64,000 nucleotides of DNA from Gnetum montanum. Taxonomy: Eukaryota > Streptophyta > Gnetopsida > Gnetales > Gnetaceae. The position numbers and the translations under genes were made by a program. This document shows, piece after piece, positions 11,211 through 23,721 of this stretch. The stretch lies in the NCBI GenBank assembly GCA_015680685.1, contig MNCI01034785.1:371709-435708 (forward strand). Reading direction: 5' to 3'. Each line of letters begins with the position of its first letter. Position 1 is the first letter of the stretch. The notes below the pieces were generated by a model. The model was not told the DNA's origin, searched no databases, and worked only from the letters and a program-made list of their open reading frames with translations.

Positions 11211-12740
11211 CACACATTGAAAAATGATCATCCAACACATGGAACAACATGTAGGAGGTGAGGATAGAATATATATTATTAAAATTTATTCACACATTTT
11301 CTAAAGAACTCACCAAAAACTAGTAATAATAGCTACACTTGCCATGTATGAAAAACTATCTTTAGGAGCTTGCAAGTTAGAGGTTTAAAGATCACGTGTT
11401 GGAAAATCACTCTCTAGTGTGTGAAGTAAATGAAGATCTATCTTGGCCCAACAGAACTCATATTTTTCCTTAAAAATCCTAAGAAATTGTAGGCTCTCCT
11501 CAAAGCCTTAAAAACCAATATATCAAAATTGCAAATGATAAAAACTAAGTCAAAAAATCTCAAAAATGGCCAAGTTACATGTCATGCATTGAAAATCACT
11601 AGGAAACATGTGGGATTTTATGGTACTCAATATTTTCCAATACAACCCCAAAAATGGTAGATTTTGCTCCAAAATTCTAAATGATGTCCTAAGAGCGTAG
11701 AGCAATCAAAAACTAAGTCAAAAAAATCTAAAAAATAGTCACGTTTCATGCCACACATTGCAAAAAAAAAAAAAACCTAGGAAATGTGTGGAATAATATT
11801 AAAGCATTTATGAACCTTAATATTAGCCAAAAAAACCTAAAATATTTTAGATTAACCTTCAACACCCTAGTTGTTGCCCTGGGTGCTTGAAGCAAATAAA
11901 ATCTGAGTCAAAATACCTTCAAAATTACAAGGATTCATGACACACATTGGAAAACTACTAGGTAATGGATTGACCAACGTTTGGGCTTTTATGAACCTCA
12001 AGTTTTATTCATATAGCTTCAAGAACTATATATCTTCACTATAAACCCTAGCTATTGCCCCAGGATCTTGAGGAAGAAAACAACTTGGTTAAAAGCCCTT
12101 TCAAACTTTTCTTCAAGCTCCAACACATTAACAAACCACTATCCAACATGCGGACCAATATGTGGGGTCAAAACCACCCTAAAATTACTCAATACCATCC
12201 ATAACATGCACCAAAATAACCCAACAAACTGTAGGACTCTAGGAATTGTACTAAAAGCATGGAGAAGAAAAAGACCTTATCAAGATCACCCCTAAAATGC
12301 TCAAAAGTTTTTACCTTAGCCTTTAAATATTGGAAAATCACTCCCCAACATGTGAATCAATGTGTGCAATAAGAAAAAGTTCAAAATCAATCCTAATCAT
12401 TTCACACTTTATAGTAAGAAATTTCAAAATTGTAGTTTCTCTTCTAAGTCTGTGACACTACCATAAGTACCTAAAAAGCCAAAAAATATTGGTAACAAAA
12501 CTCTTCTAAATTGTCATTCAAGTTCCACACATTGTTATACTAGGCTCCACACACTATGGTATTACATGGCCCAACATTTGGAATTCACAGAATCAATAGA
12601 CAACACCAGAACTACCTATATGTTATCCTAGTGGAATCCACAAGCCCAAAACCCAAGTCAAACTACCCATAAGTTGGGGATGCATGGCCTACACATTGGA
12701 ATGGTAAAAACATGATGCTCACATGTTGGGATTATATCCC
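11211..12740. repeat. Degenerate tandem repeat, ~185-bp period, about 8-9 units
   Basis: A motif of the form CACACATTGGAAAATCACT..CCAACATGTGG recurs at about 11211, 11393, 11585, 11753, 11941, 12121, 12326, 12526 and 12690. Intervals range from about 164 to 205 bp and average close to 185. Between occurrences, AAAAACTAAGTCAAAA and similar words recur at matching phase. The units are strongly diverged. No protein coding was found. Confidence 0.65.
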
Positions 12741-12744
12741 CATA

Positions 12745-13659
12745 CGTTGGAAACATGAATGTTTAGCTTTTTTATTTATTTATTCCATAAAAAACCACTT
12801 TTCTAATAGTTTACTATTAGTTTTTGCAAGCTTTTTCTATTTTCACAAGTTTTTTCCCTTATTTTATTAATTTTTTTACCTTTTTTATTATTTAAACAAC
12901 TAAAAACATACTTTCTCTATATTTTTTATTATTTTGATACTTTACTACTTGTTTTCTATAGGTGTCTACTAATTTTGATAATTTACAACCTACTTTCCTT
13001 AGATTTTTGTCAATTTTAACAATTAGCAACCTATTTTCTCTAAGTTTTAACCTGTTTCACCAATCTATAACTTATTTTCATTATATTTTTTTTATTTTAA
13101 TTATGAAAATATAGGAAAAATAAATATTATTATTTATACTATTTTCATACTTGTGTAATCTTATTTGACAATGTTTGAACATCATTTGATATCATTTCTT
13201 AACACCATTTGGTGTCACTTGACAACATTTTATACCATTTTTAAATATCATTTTTCCATGTTTGGCCCTACTTGACACTATTTTGCATCATTTCAACATC
13301 ATTTAGTATCATTTCCCATCATTTGGTATCATTTTTCATAGTTTTGACTTCATTTGGCCATGTTAGAAACTTTTCAACATCATTTTACACTATCTCAACA
13401 TCATTTTTCATTATTTGGAAACATCCTTTCATTATCATAACTTCATTTTATGTCATTTGACACAACATTGTAATAGTATGATCCCATTTCATGTCATTTT
13501 TTAACAATTTTACATCATTTGACATCATTAAGACAACACCTAACTTCTGGTGGAATCATTTTGCATGGTTTTGACCTTCATTTGCCTCCTATCCTACATC
13601 ATTTGGTACAATATAGTCCTTATACCATCTTATTCCATCTTGATCTAACTTCCATGGGC
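12745..13659 (+). repeat. AT-rich tract and degenerate CATTTGACATC repeats
   Basis: From 12770 to 13140 the sequence is T-rich with TTTTATTATTTT words. From 13150 to 13640, CATCATTTGRYATCATTT-type words recur about every 15-20 bp, as at 3350-3740. The Athila-like element then begins. Its other flank, at 29881, continues the same older repeat. Confidence 0.6.
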
Positions 13660-13664
13660 ATTTA

Positions 13665-14488
13665 TGATGGGACACAATATCGCATGGGCTACGATATCGC
13701 GTATGCAATATCGCATCAGTCACGATATCACGTCGTTCTCCATGATATCACAGTTCATCGCCAAATCTACAAATAAGAGGTGGCTCTTCCTTGTTTCGCA
13801 ATCTAGGCCTAGACCATAGCAAAACTCTGACAGTTTTACCTCTCCAAAGATACAATAATTTCCATGTGCCTGCAACAGGAGCTCCAAAGTGAATAGATCT
13901 TTACTCGAGCAGATATTGTACCTGAATACAAGTTTGTATACGAAAATAAAGACGAACTTATTGGATAAACCTTGCAGTGCATGGACTAAGCTAAATAGGA
14001 TTTTATTTATTTTTCATAATTTAAATTCTTTATTATTTAATTAAATCTCTCTCAACCCTTCTCTCCTAGTTAATTGCATTTAGTACGACTACTTCGAGCA
14101 CGTGTGTTATGCTTGGTAATCCCAGCAACGAACAGGATTTGGTAAGCCCAAAGGTTGCATTGGTTTAGGGTGTGAATGGTAAGTGGGAATGGATATTGAT
14201 GCTAGGTTAATTAAGGCTTAGTTATTTAGTTAAAGTTAGTTAATTAGTCTCTTCACCCTTCACCTCATTAGCATAGGAGAAAAACATAAAAGATATAAAA
14301 ATCACATATCTTAGACTTACTTAACCATACAATTGTGACAAATACAAGTAAGTCTAGGAAGACAACAAATGATTAACCTTAAGTGTTCCATAAGGTGTGT
14401 AGGCACTTAGTCTATGGAGTTCGACCAAATTGCACGTGTAATGCTCGTATTCATATGGCTGAGTGTAAGGGTACCTCGCCACTCATCA
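13665..14488 (+). repeat. 5' LTR of the Athila-like element
   Basis: About 824 bp, TGATGGGACACAATATC ... GCCACTCATCA. U3 begins with several copies of a GATATCGC/AATATCGC motif (13675-13750). The sequence aligning with the TATA box of the 3' LTR reads TACAAATA (13768-13775) instead of TATAAATA, so the promoter of this copy is probably weakened. Confidence 0.85.
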
Positions 14489-14489
14489 T

Positions 14490-14507
14490 TGGCACCATTG
14501 CCGGGGA
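14490..14507 (+). promoter_or_regulatory. Primer binding site, tRNA-Asp type
   Basis: TGGCACCATTGCCGGGGA starts one base after the LTR. It matches the complement of the 3' end of plant tRNA-Asp(GTC) (TGGCGCCGTTGCCGGGGA) at 16 of 18 positions. Both differences are G-to-A changes at CpG sites. Use of tRNA-Asp is typical of the Athila lineage. Confidence 0.85.
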
Positions 14508-14634
14508 CTAAGTTATTTGTGCGCTAAGTAGAACATAGGAAATTATCCACATCATTTGGAACTTAAAAAAACCCTTAGAGTTAATTAAAATAAAAATTAT
14601 ATAACGGTTAATCAGCACACCGAATAAGATAACA

Positions 14635-16512
14635 ATGTCTTCTTCTTCTCATAACAGCACTTCACCACCTAGGGATCAGACTAGAGACAGTCGGTGGCAC
14701 CAAGCACATAACCAAAATCCACCAATTCCTCATGAATTCAGTGTGGTGTACATTCATCACGATGAATATATACCCAACTTTACCTTTTTCTTCCATCAAG
14801 ATAAATAGCTATGTTGGAGAGATTTGGAAGGTAACATAGTATTACCTCTAGATAGATCTGCCCCCAACATGCTTCTTCATTCCCTTACACAAATTGACAT
14901 GTTGCAATTATACATTGAGTATGTTGCATGTGATTACAACACAAGGGGGTACCACCCCACAAAAGTACAACATCAATGGGATGAGCGGTGGGAGAGCTAT
15001 CACACATTGTTGAAGGGAAAATGCCCCCATAATGCTTCACCTATTATAAATGAAATTAAGGATGGTGAACCTATTCTCATAGGTTCCCTGCCAAACGATG
15101 GTCCCCCTCATAACAATGGTCAATAGGTGGTGGTTTAGAACCTATGCTCAATTATTAAAAACTTGGATTTTGATTCCCATGAACACCAAGTGTTCAATGA
15201 GGGAACACGGACACATGACAAGGGTGAGCATTCTGATCGTCATCACGATCAGGGCCGGGATCACCGAAGAGAAGGCAAGAGACATCACCATGAAAATGGC
15301 TCTCCTTCTTCTTCCCCTTCATCACATCATTCACCCTCTCCTTCCACATCAGTAAGTATTCACAAAGAGCACAATAGTGTGAATAAGGATAAGAAAAATG
15401 AGAAACCTCAACGAGAAAGCCAAGCGCAAGGGCAAGGACACTCTAGAGAGTCAAGGAATAGAAGGGAAAGTAGGGAACCATGTAGACATCAGAGACATCA
15501 TGAGAGAGATGATCATGATGAACCCCTACCTTCCACCCGAAGTATGTTAGATACTATGGAGGCAGTGAGAATACCTACAAGGCACAAAAAAGATGCTTGG
15601 ATCAAGAGATTGGATATGAATAACATCTCACGACTTGAGGGGGGATACAATGCTATTCCACAAAACCACTTATAGGCATTCCACAATGCCTATGCCTTGA
15701 AAAATATCAAAAATGAGTGGCAAAAGTTAAAGTTATTTCCTAGGACACTCATCAAAGAAACAGTGAGTTGGTACCAGTCCTTAGAGCTGGAAACCATTAG
15801 GAGATGGAGTATGATGTTAGAACTCTTTAACAATAAATACCAAATGTACTCCAGAGTGTCCAACTTGCATAACCAGATCCAAGGATGGAAGTAGGGTACT
15901 CACGAACCCTTGGACGCTACCATGGGCCAATATTATACATTGCTAAATCATTTCCTAGGTCATGGTTATGCACAACGGGATCAACTATGCCACCTCATAG
16001 ATGGGCTAAGACACAAAACTAGGAGAACCCTTGGGACATATGCCGAAGTGAGATTATTAGAACTTAGGTCCCATGAAATTCATCTATTTTTAGAGCAAGT
16101 AGCTAAAGAAGAAGGGGAGCTACGAAGAAGAGAAAGTTTTGAAGAATATAACCATGATCCTTCCCTCTAAAAGAAGGGAGTAAGATTCTATGAGGAAGAG
16201 GATGAGTCACCACTCGAAGACTTGGTGAATAGAAAAACCTTACTGCTTCAAAAGCTAACAATAGAAGTATCAGCTACAGTAGATGAAATATGGATCTCCT
16301 TAGATAAAAAAATAGAAACTATCCTAAAAATCATAGAGGAGTCTAAGGAGGAATGAAGTAGTGACCATGGTAAAAGAAAAATTAAAGAGATTCAGGCCAT
16401 GCACGTGACAAGGGTAAGGGAAAAATGACTATCGCCAATGAGGTTGTGGATTCTAACATAGACAATGAAGGTGGATGTGAGATCTGAAAATATGACCATC
16501 CTAAGGAATGTT
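14635..16512 (+). pseudogene. gag of the Athila-like element, broken
   Basis: Gag is the structural protein of the virus-like particle. The start chosen is ATG 14635 (MSSSSHNSTSPPRDQ...). A stop near 14806 (HQDK-stop) and frame changes near 15120 split the reading. The central part (15163-15675) is very rich in His/Arg/Ser/Glu. At 15697-15894, KETVSWYQSLELETIRRWSM fits the Gag motif A..WY..L......W..L, followed by LFNNKYQMY. The frame continues at 15910-16170 (LIDGLRHKTRRTLG..., EQVAKEEGELRRR). Near 16476-16512 a zinc-knuckle-like C-E-I-x-K-Y-D-H-P-K-E-C is visible, but the second Cys position is TGA. Several stops make it a pseudogene. Confidence 0.8.
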
Positions 16513-17189
16513 TCCCAATAATCTCACATCTACAAGTGTCTAGGGTGTATGCACTTAACCCAAGACTTAATAGACAGCAGGCACCCCGAAGGTTACCTTA
16601 TCCCCAAGGTAACCCAAGGCAGTTCCACCAATTGTTAATATATTATCCAAGTGAAACTCTACCACCACGTATTGGGTAACACCCATAGTCATGGAGGATT
16701 CCACTGCCTAGACAACAATACCCTTATTGGCAACTAGACTCATATGGATACTACGTGCAGCAACTGGTTTCTCCAAGTGACTCTATGTATCATGCAACTC
16801 CACAATGTCACTACCAAGTTCAGGAGTATTTTAGGACTCCTTCTCCTTTTGGAGACACATCACACACATACCATCCTCTAAACCCATCCACCACTCTTAT
16901 GCCAATAGTTCCACTACCACCCACTCCAACAATGCAAGGGAAACTCCCCACTCAACCACAACAATGTAATTCTATGAGAGTTGTAAACCTTCAACTCACT
17001 ATTGGTTCTGACAATCACAAGAAGAGAATACCTTTCTTCAGATCCAAAAGCCCAAACAAGCTCTCACAACCACAAGCAGTTGAGTGTGTGTACACTCCTC
17101 CAAAAATTAAGGCTTCGGATCTCCCTTCAAACCAACAACAGAGCTTAATGCACGTGGTTATGCTAACACATACCGTTACCGACTAGATC
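16513..17189 (+). pseudogene. Gag-protease linker, Pro/Gln-rich
   Basis: The open frame 16755-17186 encodes a Pro/Thr/Gln/Ser-rich stretch (PSPFGDTSHTYHPLN, PLPPTPTMQGKLPTQPQQ) with no recognised domain. It lies between the zinc-knuckle-like segment and the protease, so it is best read as the low-complexity linker. It ends in a stop just before the protease segment. Confidence 0.55.
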
Positions 17190-17711
17190 AAGGTAGGCCA
17201 CCTTCCTAGGAAACTCTCTAACCCTGGAAGTCCCTTAATCTACCTCCAAGTCACTAGGAATGAACCTCATAAGGATATTATTGACTTAGGTTTTGGAGTC
17301 AACTTAATCACATGAGAAATGTATAAATCCTAGAACCTACCTCCACTCAAGAAGAGAAATATTCAACTAGAGCTGGCTGACTAGTCCATCACCATTTCCT
17401 TGGGATTGGTGAAGGACATTATTACCACTATGTGTGGTTGGTCATACCCAACTAATTTCCTAGTGATAGAAGTCAATAGAAACAAAGGGGACTTCCTAAT
17501 TATAATGGGAAGGACATGGTTGAGTACAATAGATGCATGCCTAGGAACTCATGATCTATCCTTGAAAATATCTAAGGTAAACATTTATGGAAAGATCGAG
17601 AAGAAGAATTTTCCATGCATCACATTCAATGACTCAAAGCATGATGACATGGAGGAATGCTCAACATTTTCTACATGCAATTGGTGTGCCCAAGAAACAC
17701 AAGTACAATAG
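17190..17711 (+). pseudogene. Aspartic protease of the Athila-like element, broken
   Basis: Retropepsin that would process Gag(-Pol). The frame contains HKDIIDLGFGVNLIT at about 17270, in the place of the catalytic D-L/S-G loop of Athila-type proteases (D-L-G-A-x-V-N/S-L). It is followed by QLELAD.SITISLGLVKDII and FLVIEVNRNKGDFLIIMG, then RTWLSTIDACLG, matching the family order LADRSI..P.G.VEDV / DF.V / P.ILGRPFLAT. Stops occur at 17311-17390. The open frame from 17400 is the C-terminal part. Nothing resembling RT follows. Confidence 0.75.
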
Positions 17712-19826
17712 TGCCTATATGTAGCAACCACACAATAAGAGAACACCTAGTGGTTGATAGCTGATTAAGAAAGCAACCCACCAACATGCATGAAACAAAC
17801 TAGGGGAACAACTTGCATCCATAGCACAAGCATAGATACATTGGAATATGAGTGTCACCAACTTCCACCCCTTAACCTAAAAACATCAATCAGGAGAAGT
17901 TGGACACTTCTAAGAAATTCAAATAGGTGTTCATTATTTCAAATCTCTCCCTTTCCATTCATTCATGGGGGAGATGGCCACCTATGCTGATCATTCGGGG
18001 CCCTCAGTTCTTTCACATTATTGTTTTACACATTTTTTTTTGCACATTTTTGTTTTACAAATTTATTTAACTTTTCTTAATTTTTTTTACAACATAATTA
18101 TACTTTCTCAGTTCTTTCTCTGTGTGTGTGATATCCATCTTGTTAAGTTTGTCATTCAATAAGTGTTCCAAAGATGGTATGAACTGTTTTCCATTGATTG
18201 CTAATGTTTTGTTTTTACCTTTAAGTTATGAAGTTGATATTAAGGTATGGTTCTTTTGATATGATAAGTAATGAATCCACTTCATCCATACATCCACAAT
18301 TTCTATAGTATCTCTTGGCTTGGAACTATATAGTCCCTTTTTCATAAGAACTATAATGAATCAGTGACTGGGCATTTCTCAAACTAAGGAAGGACTCAAG
18401 GATTGAAAAGGATGTGACTTCAAGGGAACTTGATGCATTTGTGTTGGCCATTATCTTGGGTTCTTGGATGTTTTCTTCTTGAGTTTTCCTTCTCATTCTA
18501 AAATTTCTCCATTATCAAGAAGCTAAGTAAATAAAAATAATAAGTATTTTCATGGTGTGGTTCTCATGCATAAACACATAAAAAAATAGTGAGAATTCAA
18601 AGCACACCCCTTAGACAAAATAATCATTTGGGCTACAAGCACTGGTTATGGAACTAAAATAAACATGCTTCCTCTAACTAAGGCCCTTCTTGCTTCCCAT
18701 TCTCTCCTCCTTCATTTTGTCAAAATGGTTATGGCTCTTTGGTGAAGGCATTCTTGTTACTTTAAGAGGATGGATTGGCCAAATGCATTAATGCAAAGTC
18801 ACTGGATGTGGTTTGTTGAGGCTAGATTTGGAATGGGATCCACTAAGTCACATTAATCATTAAGTACACAAGGGGATGTACACCACCTTGTTCTTGGGAT
18901 TCCATTTCATTCTCTTCTTTCCATCATTCTTCCTCCATTATTCACCTCATTGCTAGTTGTATCATTAGTGTATATTTTAGTTGACACATTATTTTCTTGT
19001 TTGGTAAATTCTTATGGTTAAGACTTTAACTCTTGTTTCCAAATGACATTCCCAAAGCCTACAGAATCTTTTAATGTGGGGTTTTCAGGGCATTAAGGGC
19101 ATGAGACTGCTTTGGGGAGGACCCATTGACATTCCTATTTGGTGCACCAATTAAATTCTTTCCCTTAACATTTTTGCAATCCACTCTATGTTATTCATTT
19201 CCATCTTGACATCCATTTCATCAATGTTATAGTTGTCTCTTTTTCTTCATATTTTTTGTTCTTTTTCTCTCTCCATTCTATCTCTACTGGAGGTCCACTC
19301 TTATTCATGGGGGTCTAGCCTAATTTTTTTGATTTTCTCCTAACCCCTACACCTTAAGTAGTCACCATGATTATATCTCCAAACCCATATCAGCCATACC
19401 AAAACTCAGCCAATGGACCTTTCACTGAAGCAAGGTATCAACTACATTGTGATTCATTTACCCTTGCTAATATAAAGACTATGTTATGTCTGCAAATGGT
19501 AATCATGCAACAATGGATTAGATATGGAGGGAAAACTTGGAATGGAGTAGTGCTAAAAGAAGCTATGCACGGAGCAAGATCAATGGTGTGCTTATGGATA
19601 GATAATGAAAGGCACACTCTTGGAGTTGGAAGCAACAGACTTCTTCTCTCTTCTCTCCTCTCTCTCAATTGCCAAATAAGGCCTGATGTTAAATGTATAA
19701 GGTGTTCAGTCTTGTTGTCATGAACCCCAATTTTTTCTTGTCTTGTAATGATGAACCGTTCAAGTCAATAATCCCATACCTTCCCAATATTTTGTAAGGA
19801 ACTCGAGGATGAGTTTTTATTCAATC
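17712..19826 (+). other. Non-coding 3' interior of the Athila-like element
   Basis: About 2.1 kb between protease and polypurine tract with no RT, RNase H or integrase trace. The 118-codon open frame at 19367-19723 resembles no family I know. ATTCATGGGGG occurs at about 17963 and 19303 and again, as AATCATGGGGG, at the true polypurine tract. Confidence 0.6.
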
Positions 19827-19835
19827 ATGGGGGTA
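19827..19835 (+). promoter_or_regulatory. Polypurine tract of the Athila-like element
   Basis: ATGGGGGTA lies directly before the 3' LTR start TGATAGGATG. This is the primer for plus-strand synthesis. Confidence 0.65.
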
Positions 19836-20277
19836 TGATAGGATGCAATATCACGTCGTCCCCCACAATATCATGTATGCAATATCATGGTCTATCGCCA
19901 AATCTATAAATAAGAGGTAGCTCTTCCTTATTTCACAATCTAGGCCTAGACCATAGCAAAACTCTGGCAGTTTTACCTCTCCAGCTATACAATAATTTCC
20001 ATGTGCCTGCAGTAGGAGCTCCAAAGTGAACAGATATTTATTCAAGCAGATATTGTACCTGAACACAAGTTTGTGTATGGAAATAAAGATGAACTTCTTG
20101 GATAAACCTTGCAGTGCATAGACTAAGCTAAATAGGATTTTATTTATTGTTCATCATTTAAATTCTTTATTAGTTAATTAAATCTCTCTCAACCCTTCTC
20201 TCCTAGTTAATTGCATTCAGTACCACCACTTCAAGCACATGTTTATGCTTGGTAATCCTAGCAAAAAATTGCATTTC
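19836..20277 (+). repeat. 3' LTR of the Athila-like element, left part
   Basis: Aligns with 13665-14140. It lacks roughly 30 bp of the GATATCGC-rich start of the 5' LTR but keeps a good TATA box, TATAAATA, at 19905-19912. Similarity continues to AGCAA (20265) and then fades towards ATTTC (20273-20277), the left target duplication of the nested element. Confidence 0.8.
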
Positions 20278-20329
20278 TATTGGCACATTTTGGCCATTTC
20301 ATGGAACAGTAGCCAAGTCATGTTTGTAC

Positions 20330-21870
20330 AACATCATCACCAATTCTCTAAAATGCGAGGATCAATAGAATTGTGAAAATTGTGCTCATTAACAACCTTT
20401 CAAATGGTTTTCCATTTGCTGGTTTGTACAAGTATCCTATTTCATAAAAGGAAAAAAAATGGCCAAATTACAGATTCCCAAGTGGGGTGAACAATTTTTA
20501 AAACTCTTCCTCCAAGAACTCATGGCAGCCACTAACACTTTTAGTGTAGCTAATTTTCTACTCAAAATAATGTCATTGCAATGTACGAATTTAGTGACTG
20601 CTGCCAATGCAAGAATGATTTAGGGCATGGATCCACTGAAGAAAATCATGGTAGATCAGATCAGGAGCAATTTGCAGCCATGAATGGTCGTAGCAAATCT
20701 ACATTGCCCATCGAAATTGCAGAATCAAAGATAGATGTTGATGATGCTTTGTAGCTTTTTCATGATCTATGCATTACCGACAAAGGAGGGCATCTTCTTC
20801 TTGAAGATGTTGATTTAAACCCAAGAGGGTACAATTTAAGCTCTTCATCAATTTACAAACTAGCAAGAATCATAGTATCATGAAGGTCCATCCTCCTGCG
20901 ATAATTTTGCAAGAATAGAAGCCATATCTTCTCCGACCAAAGGCAAGGGGCTAGGCATTGGTGTAGAAAGTGCGTTGAATTAGCAATCGTCTATGTCTTT
21001 GCCTCTTGTGTGAACCTCACCTGGGCCATCAAGTAGCAGTAGCAGAGGAACAATTATTCCTTATCTGCATTAGAATGCAAACTCAAGTTGTCGTCGCCTA
21101 CACATCAGCCACCGCCACGGCTACACACAACATTGCTATTACCACATTCAACAAAACATTGCTAGATCATACCAAACGAATGCCATATTTTCCAGAAACA
21201 CAATCATAGATCCCCCGACAACACAAGGATATGGAATTGTTTACCAGAAGAACACTACTCTACTAGGAGGTCCTGCAATACTAATTTTCGGCATTACCAT
21301 CTTAGCCACAGTTCATTCTTTGGTTCTTCGTTAGTTTGTGGAATTTCAAAGCCAAAGGAATTAGGACCCAGATCAAGTCTCTATAGGGAAGAAAGGTTTC
21401 CTAACCAAGGAAGGACACAAACCAACACAAAGGAAGAGAACTCTGTTAGCGGTAGGGTTTGGAGTAGTGTCGTGTCATATCAGTTGCTGGGATTGTGTGT
21501 GGGTTTCCAATAGAGAGTTCTCATTTCACTATTCGAGGTTGTTGTGCTCTTTTCTGTGTAGCAGTATGTTGGCTCACAACAAGCATGCAGTATGGGGTGT
21601 GATCGATCTCTACGGCATAGATCCATGGTTGCTGCTTCAGCCGAAGGGTCTGGACTTGCTTGAAGTTGGTCGCTCTGGGTCTATCATAGGTCTAGAAGAC
21701 TCTCAATCATATACCTCATCATTCTCTAGGCATACACACCATCAGTCATGCCTTTTGTGCATTAACATTAACAGAAACTTTCATATCAAACCTAGAGCAC
21801 CTCATCGTCATGGCCAGTGACATCATTGACTACACATTCACAACTACATCAAGGTTCTGGTTGCAGAATA
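20330..21870 (+). other. Gene-like cargo within U3 of the 5' LTR
   Basis: Unlike the surrounding sequence this segment keeps CpGs (GTCGTCGCC, CCACCGCCACGGC). It contains open frames also present in the 3' LTR. One is at 20459-20624, starting MAKLQIPKWGEQF. Another is 21006-21209 (MCEPHLGHQVAVAEEQL...). A third is 21467-21820, which includes VWGVIDLYGIDPWLLLQPKG and LDLLEVGRSGSIIGLED. I do not recognise the protein. It may be captured host sequence or a degenerate LTR-borne gene. Confidence 0.4.
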
Positions 21871-22371
21871 CAACATTTATTTTAATTAACTTTGGGTTTT
21901 GATGTAAGTAATTTAATTGTTATTATGCTACTGTACATGTACCAAGTGAGTATTAATATTGATTTAAAAAATTTCATATCCTAAGGAGTTATATTGGATA
22001 GTTATCCAATAGGACACTTGGCCACCATAGATTTTATTTCTATAGTTGTAACTTTTTCTGGAAGTTGGAACTTCCTAGCCTTAATCCCATGATGTTTGTA
22101 ACCACTACAAAGAACACTTTTCAACTACAACTTGTTTATCTCCATGGTGACCACTTGGTAATTAAAAAGGTCACTTTCCAACTACAGCTTTTTTGGTCTC
22201 CATGGTGTCCACTTGGCAACTGAATGAACCACTTGGCAACTTAATGAGACCCTTGTCAATTGTAGCTTTTTTATCTCTATAGTGGTTATAACCATCCACA
22301 ATAGTTACAACCTCCTGACTTGTTGGGCAAGTTAGCTAAGATATTTTAGAATGTAACTACCTTTGGAAACC

Positions 22372-22378
22372 TATAAAA
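22372..22378 (+). promoter_or_regulatory. TATA box of the 5' LTR
   Basis: CTATAAAAAGG. The same box stands at 28274-28280 in the 3' LTR and at 34922-34928 in the solo LTR, each followed by a G-rich stretch and GGGTCTC/GGGCTCTC within about 70 bp. It marks the U3/R region. Confidence 0.7.
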
Positions 22379-23603
22379 AGGTTTCAGCAGTTACAAGAAA
22401 GGGAGGTCTCATTTTGGATAACACTTTTGGAGGACATCACACTTGGGCTCTCACTTGGAAACACACTTTGAGTCTTGGGAAAAGAGCATTGTAAAGAAGA
22501 AATTGTGAACGATTGCTTGTAAGATGGCTTGTTAAAGAAAAGATTTCAGCCTCTTTGTCATAGTCCTGTGAGTTATGTTTTATTTTTATTTCGTTTGAAT
22601 TGTCTAGCTAGTGGTTTAGATAGTATCATCCTTGGTAAGTAATTTTGGGATTTTTAGATTGCTCTTATTGTTCTTGTTGCCCAATAGAAAATTTTTGTTA
22701 AAATTTTTCCATATAAGAACTTGTGTTTAAAAGCCTTAAGAGAATTTTAGTAGTAAATTTTATTATTGTGCAAGGTATAAGAACTACTATTAAGATCGTT
22801 GAATGATTCAATAGTCAAGAGGGTTTAGAAAATCTTTGGTATTTTGATGGGACCAGAATAGCTTCTTTTTATCTTTAAAGTGAATATCCATGGTATTTCA
22901 ATAAGAAATCGTCTAGTCTTTTGAAGGTTCTGTTGAATGCAATTGTTGACATCCATTATCTAGCCAAAATGGAGTCTCGTACGTGATAGTTTACACAGTA
23001 ATTTTTTGGTAACATAGTAGGATTGTCTTGAAGAAATTGCTTATTTGAGCCTTGGGAGTTAAACAATTCGTAGTTATTGAATTTGGGATAGCTTTATTGC
23101 GAAGTGTTTACTCATGTCATTTTACCTTGTTTAAACATTTGAGGTCTACACAAATCTACTTTCTTTTTTATCTATTTTCATTGAATCTTGCTCTATTTCT
23201 AATTTTCTTATAGAACTATCCCATTTTTTCTCTGGGGAAAATTAGAAGTAGATTTGCAGAGTTGTGCTCCAATTTTTTTACAAAATTTTATTTGTTACAG
23301 GTAGGTATTATAAAGACCGCGTAGACTAGGCAATTGAACAAACTAGGAACTCTCAACAACTCACAGTACTTGAAAAAGTTGGCTAAATCTCTTTAAGATA
23401 AATCATTTATAGTTTATACACAACACAATCATTTCATTTTTCACAACTGCACACCACAACAACACACACACATATTCACATTAACTACTGAGTCTATTTG
23501 GAGGTATCTAGGCCTTGGTGTTGCCAGAGACCAACAAGCACCTAAATCCTGTTCGAGGACACTCGTTGGCTGTCACGTCCCAAACAATCGCCAACAATTC
23601 TTT

Positions 23604-23620
23604 TGGCACTAGAAGGAGGG
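23604..23620 (+). promoter_or_regulatory. Primer binding site TGGCACTAGAAGGAGGG
   Basis: Seven bases after the LTR end. Identical over 17 bases to the primer site of the minus-strand element at 56193-56177. A decayed form occurs at 61964-61948. I could not assign the tRNA with certainty. Confidence 0.7.
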
Positions 23621-23721
23621 ATAAAAATTTAGCCTCTAGGTTCATAAGCCTTATAATTTTAGCACATCAACAATTCTTTGTTACTATAAAGGCTTAAGAC
23701 ATTAGATACTATCTTCAATTC

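Larger units (their letters stand above)
20278..23596 (+). repeat. 5' LTR (3319 bp) of the nested element
   Basis: Extremely long for a plant LTR. U3 runs to the TATA box (CTATAAAAAG, 22371-22380), about 2.1 kb. R/U5 is about 1.2 kb and ends CGCCAACA. From about 22266 to the end it matches the solo LTR at 34685-36168. Between about 20330 and 22260 it is unrelated to that solo LTR. The first bases read TATTGG where the other copies have TGTTGG. Confidence 0.9.
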
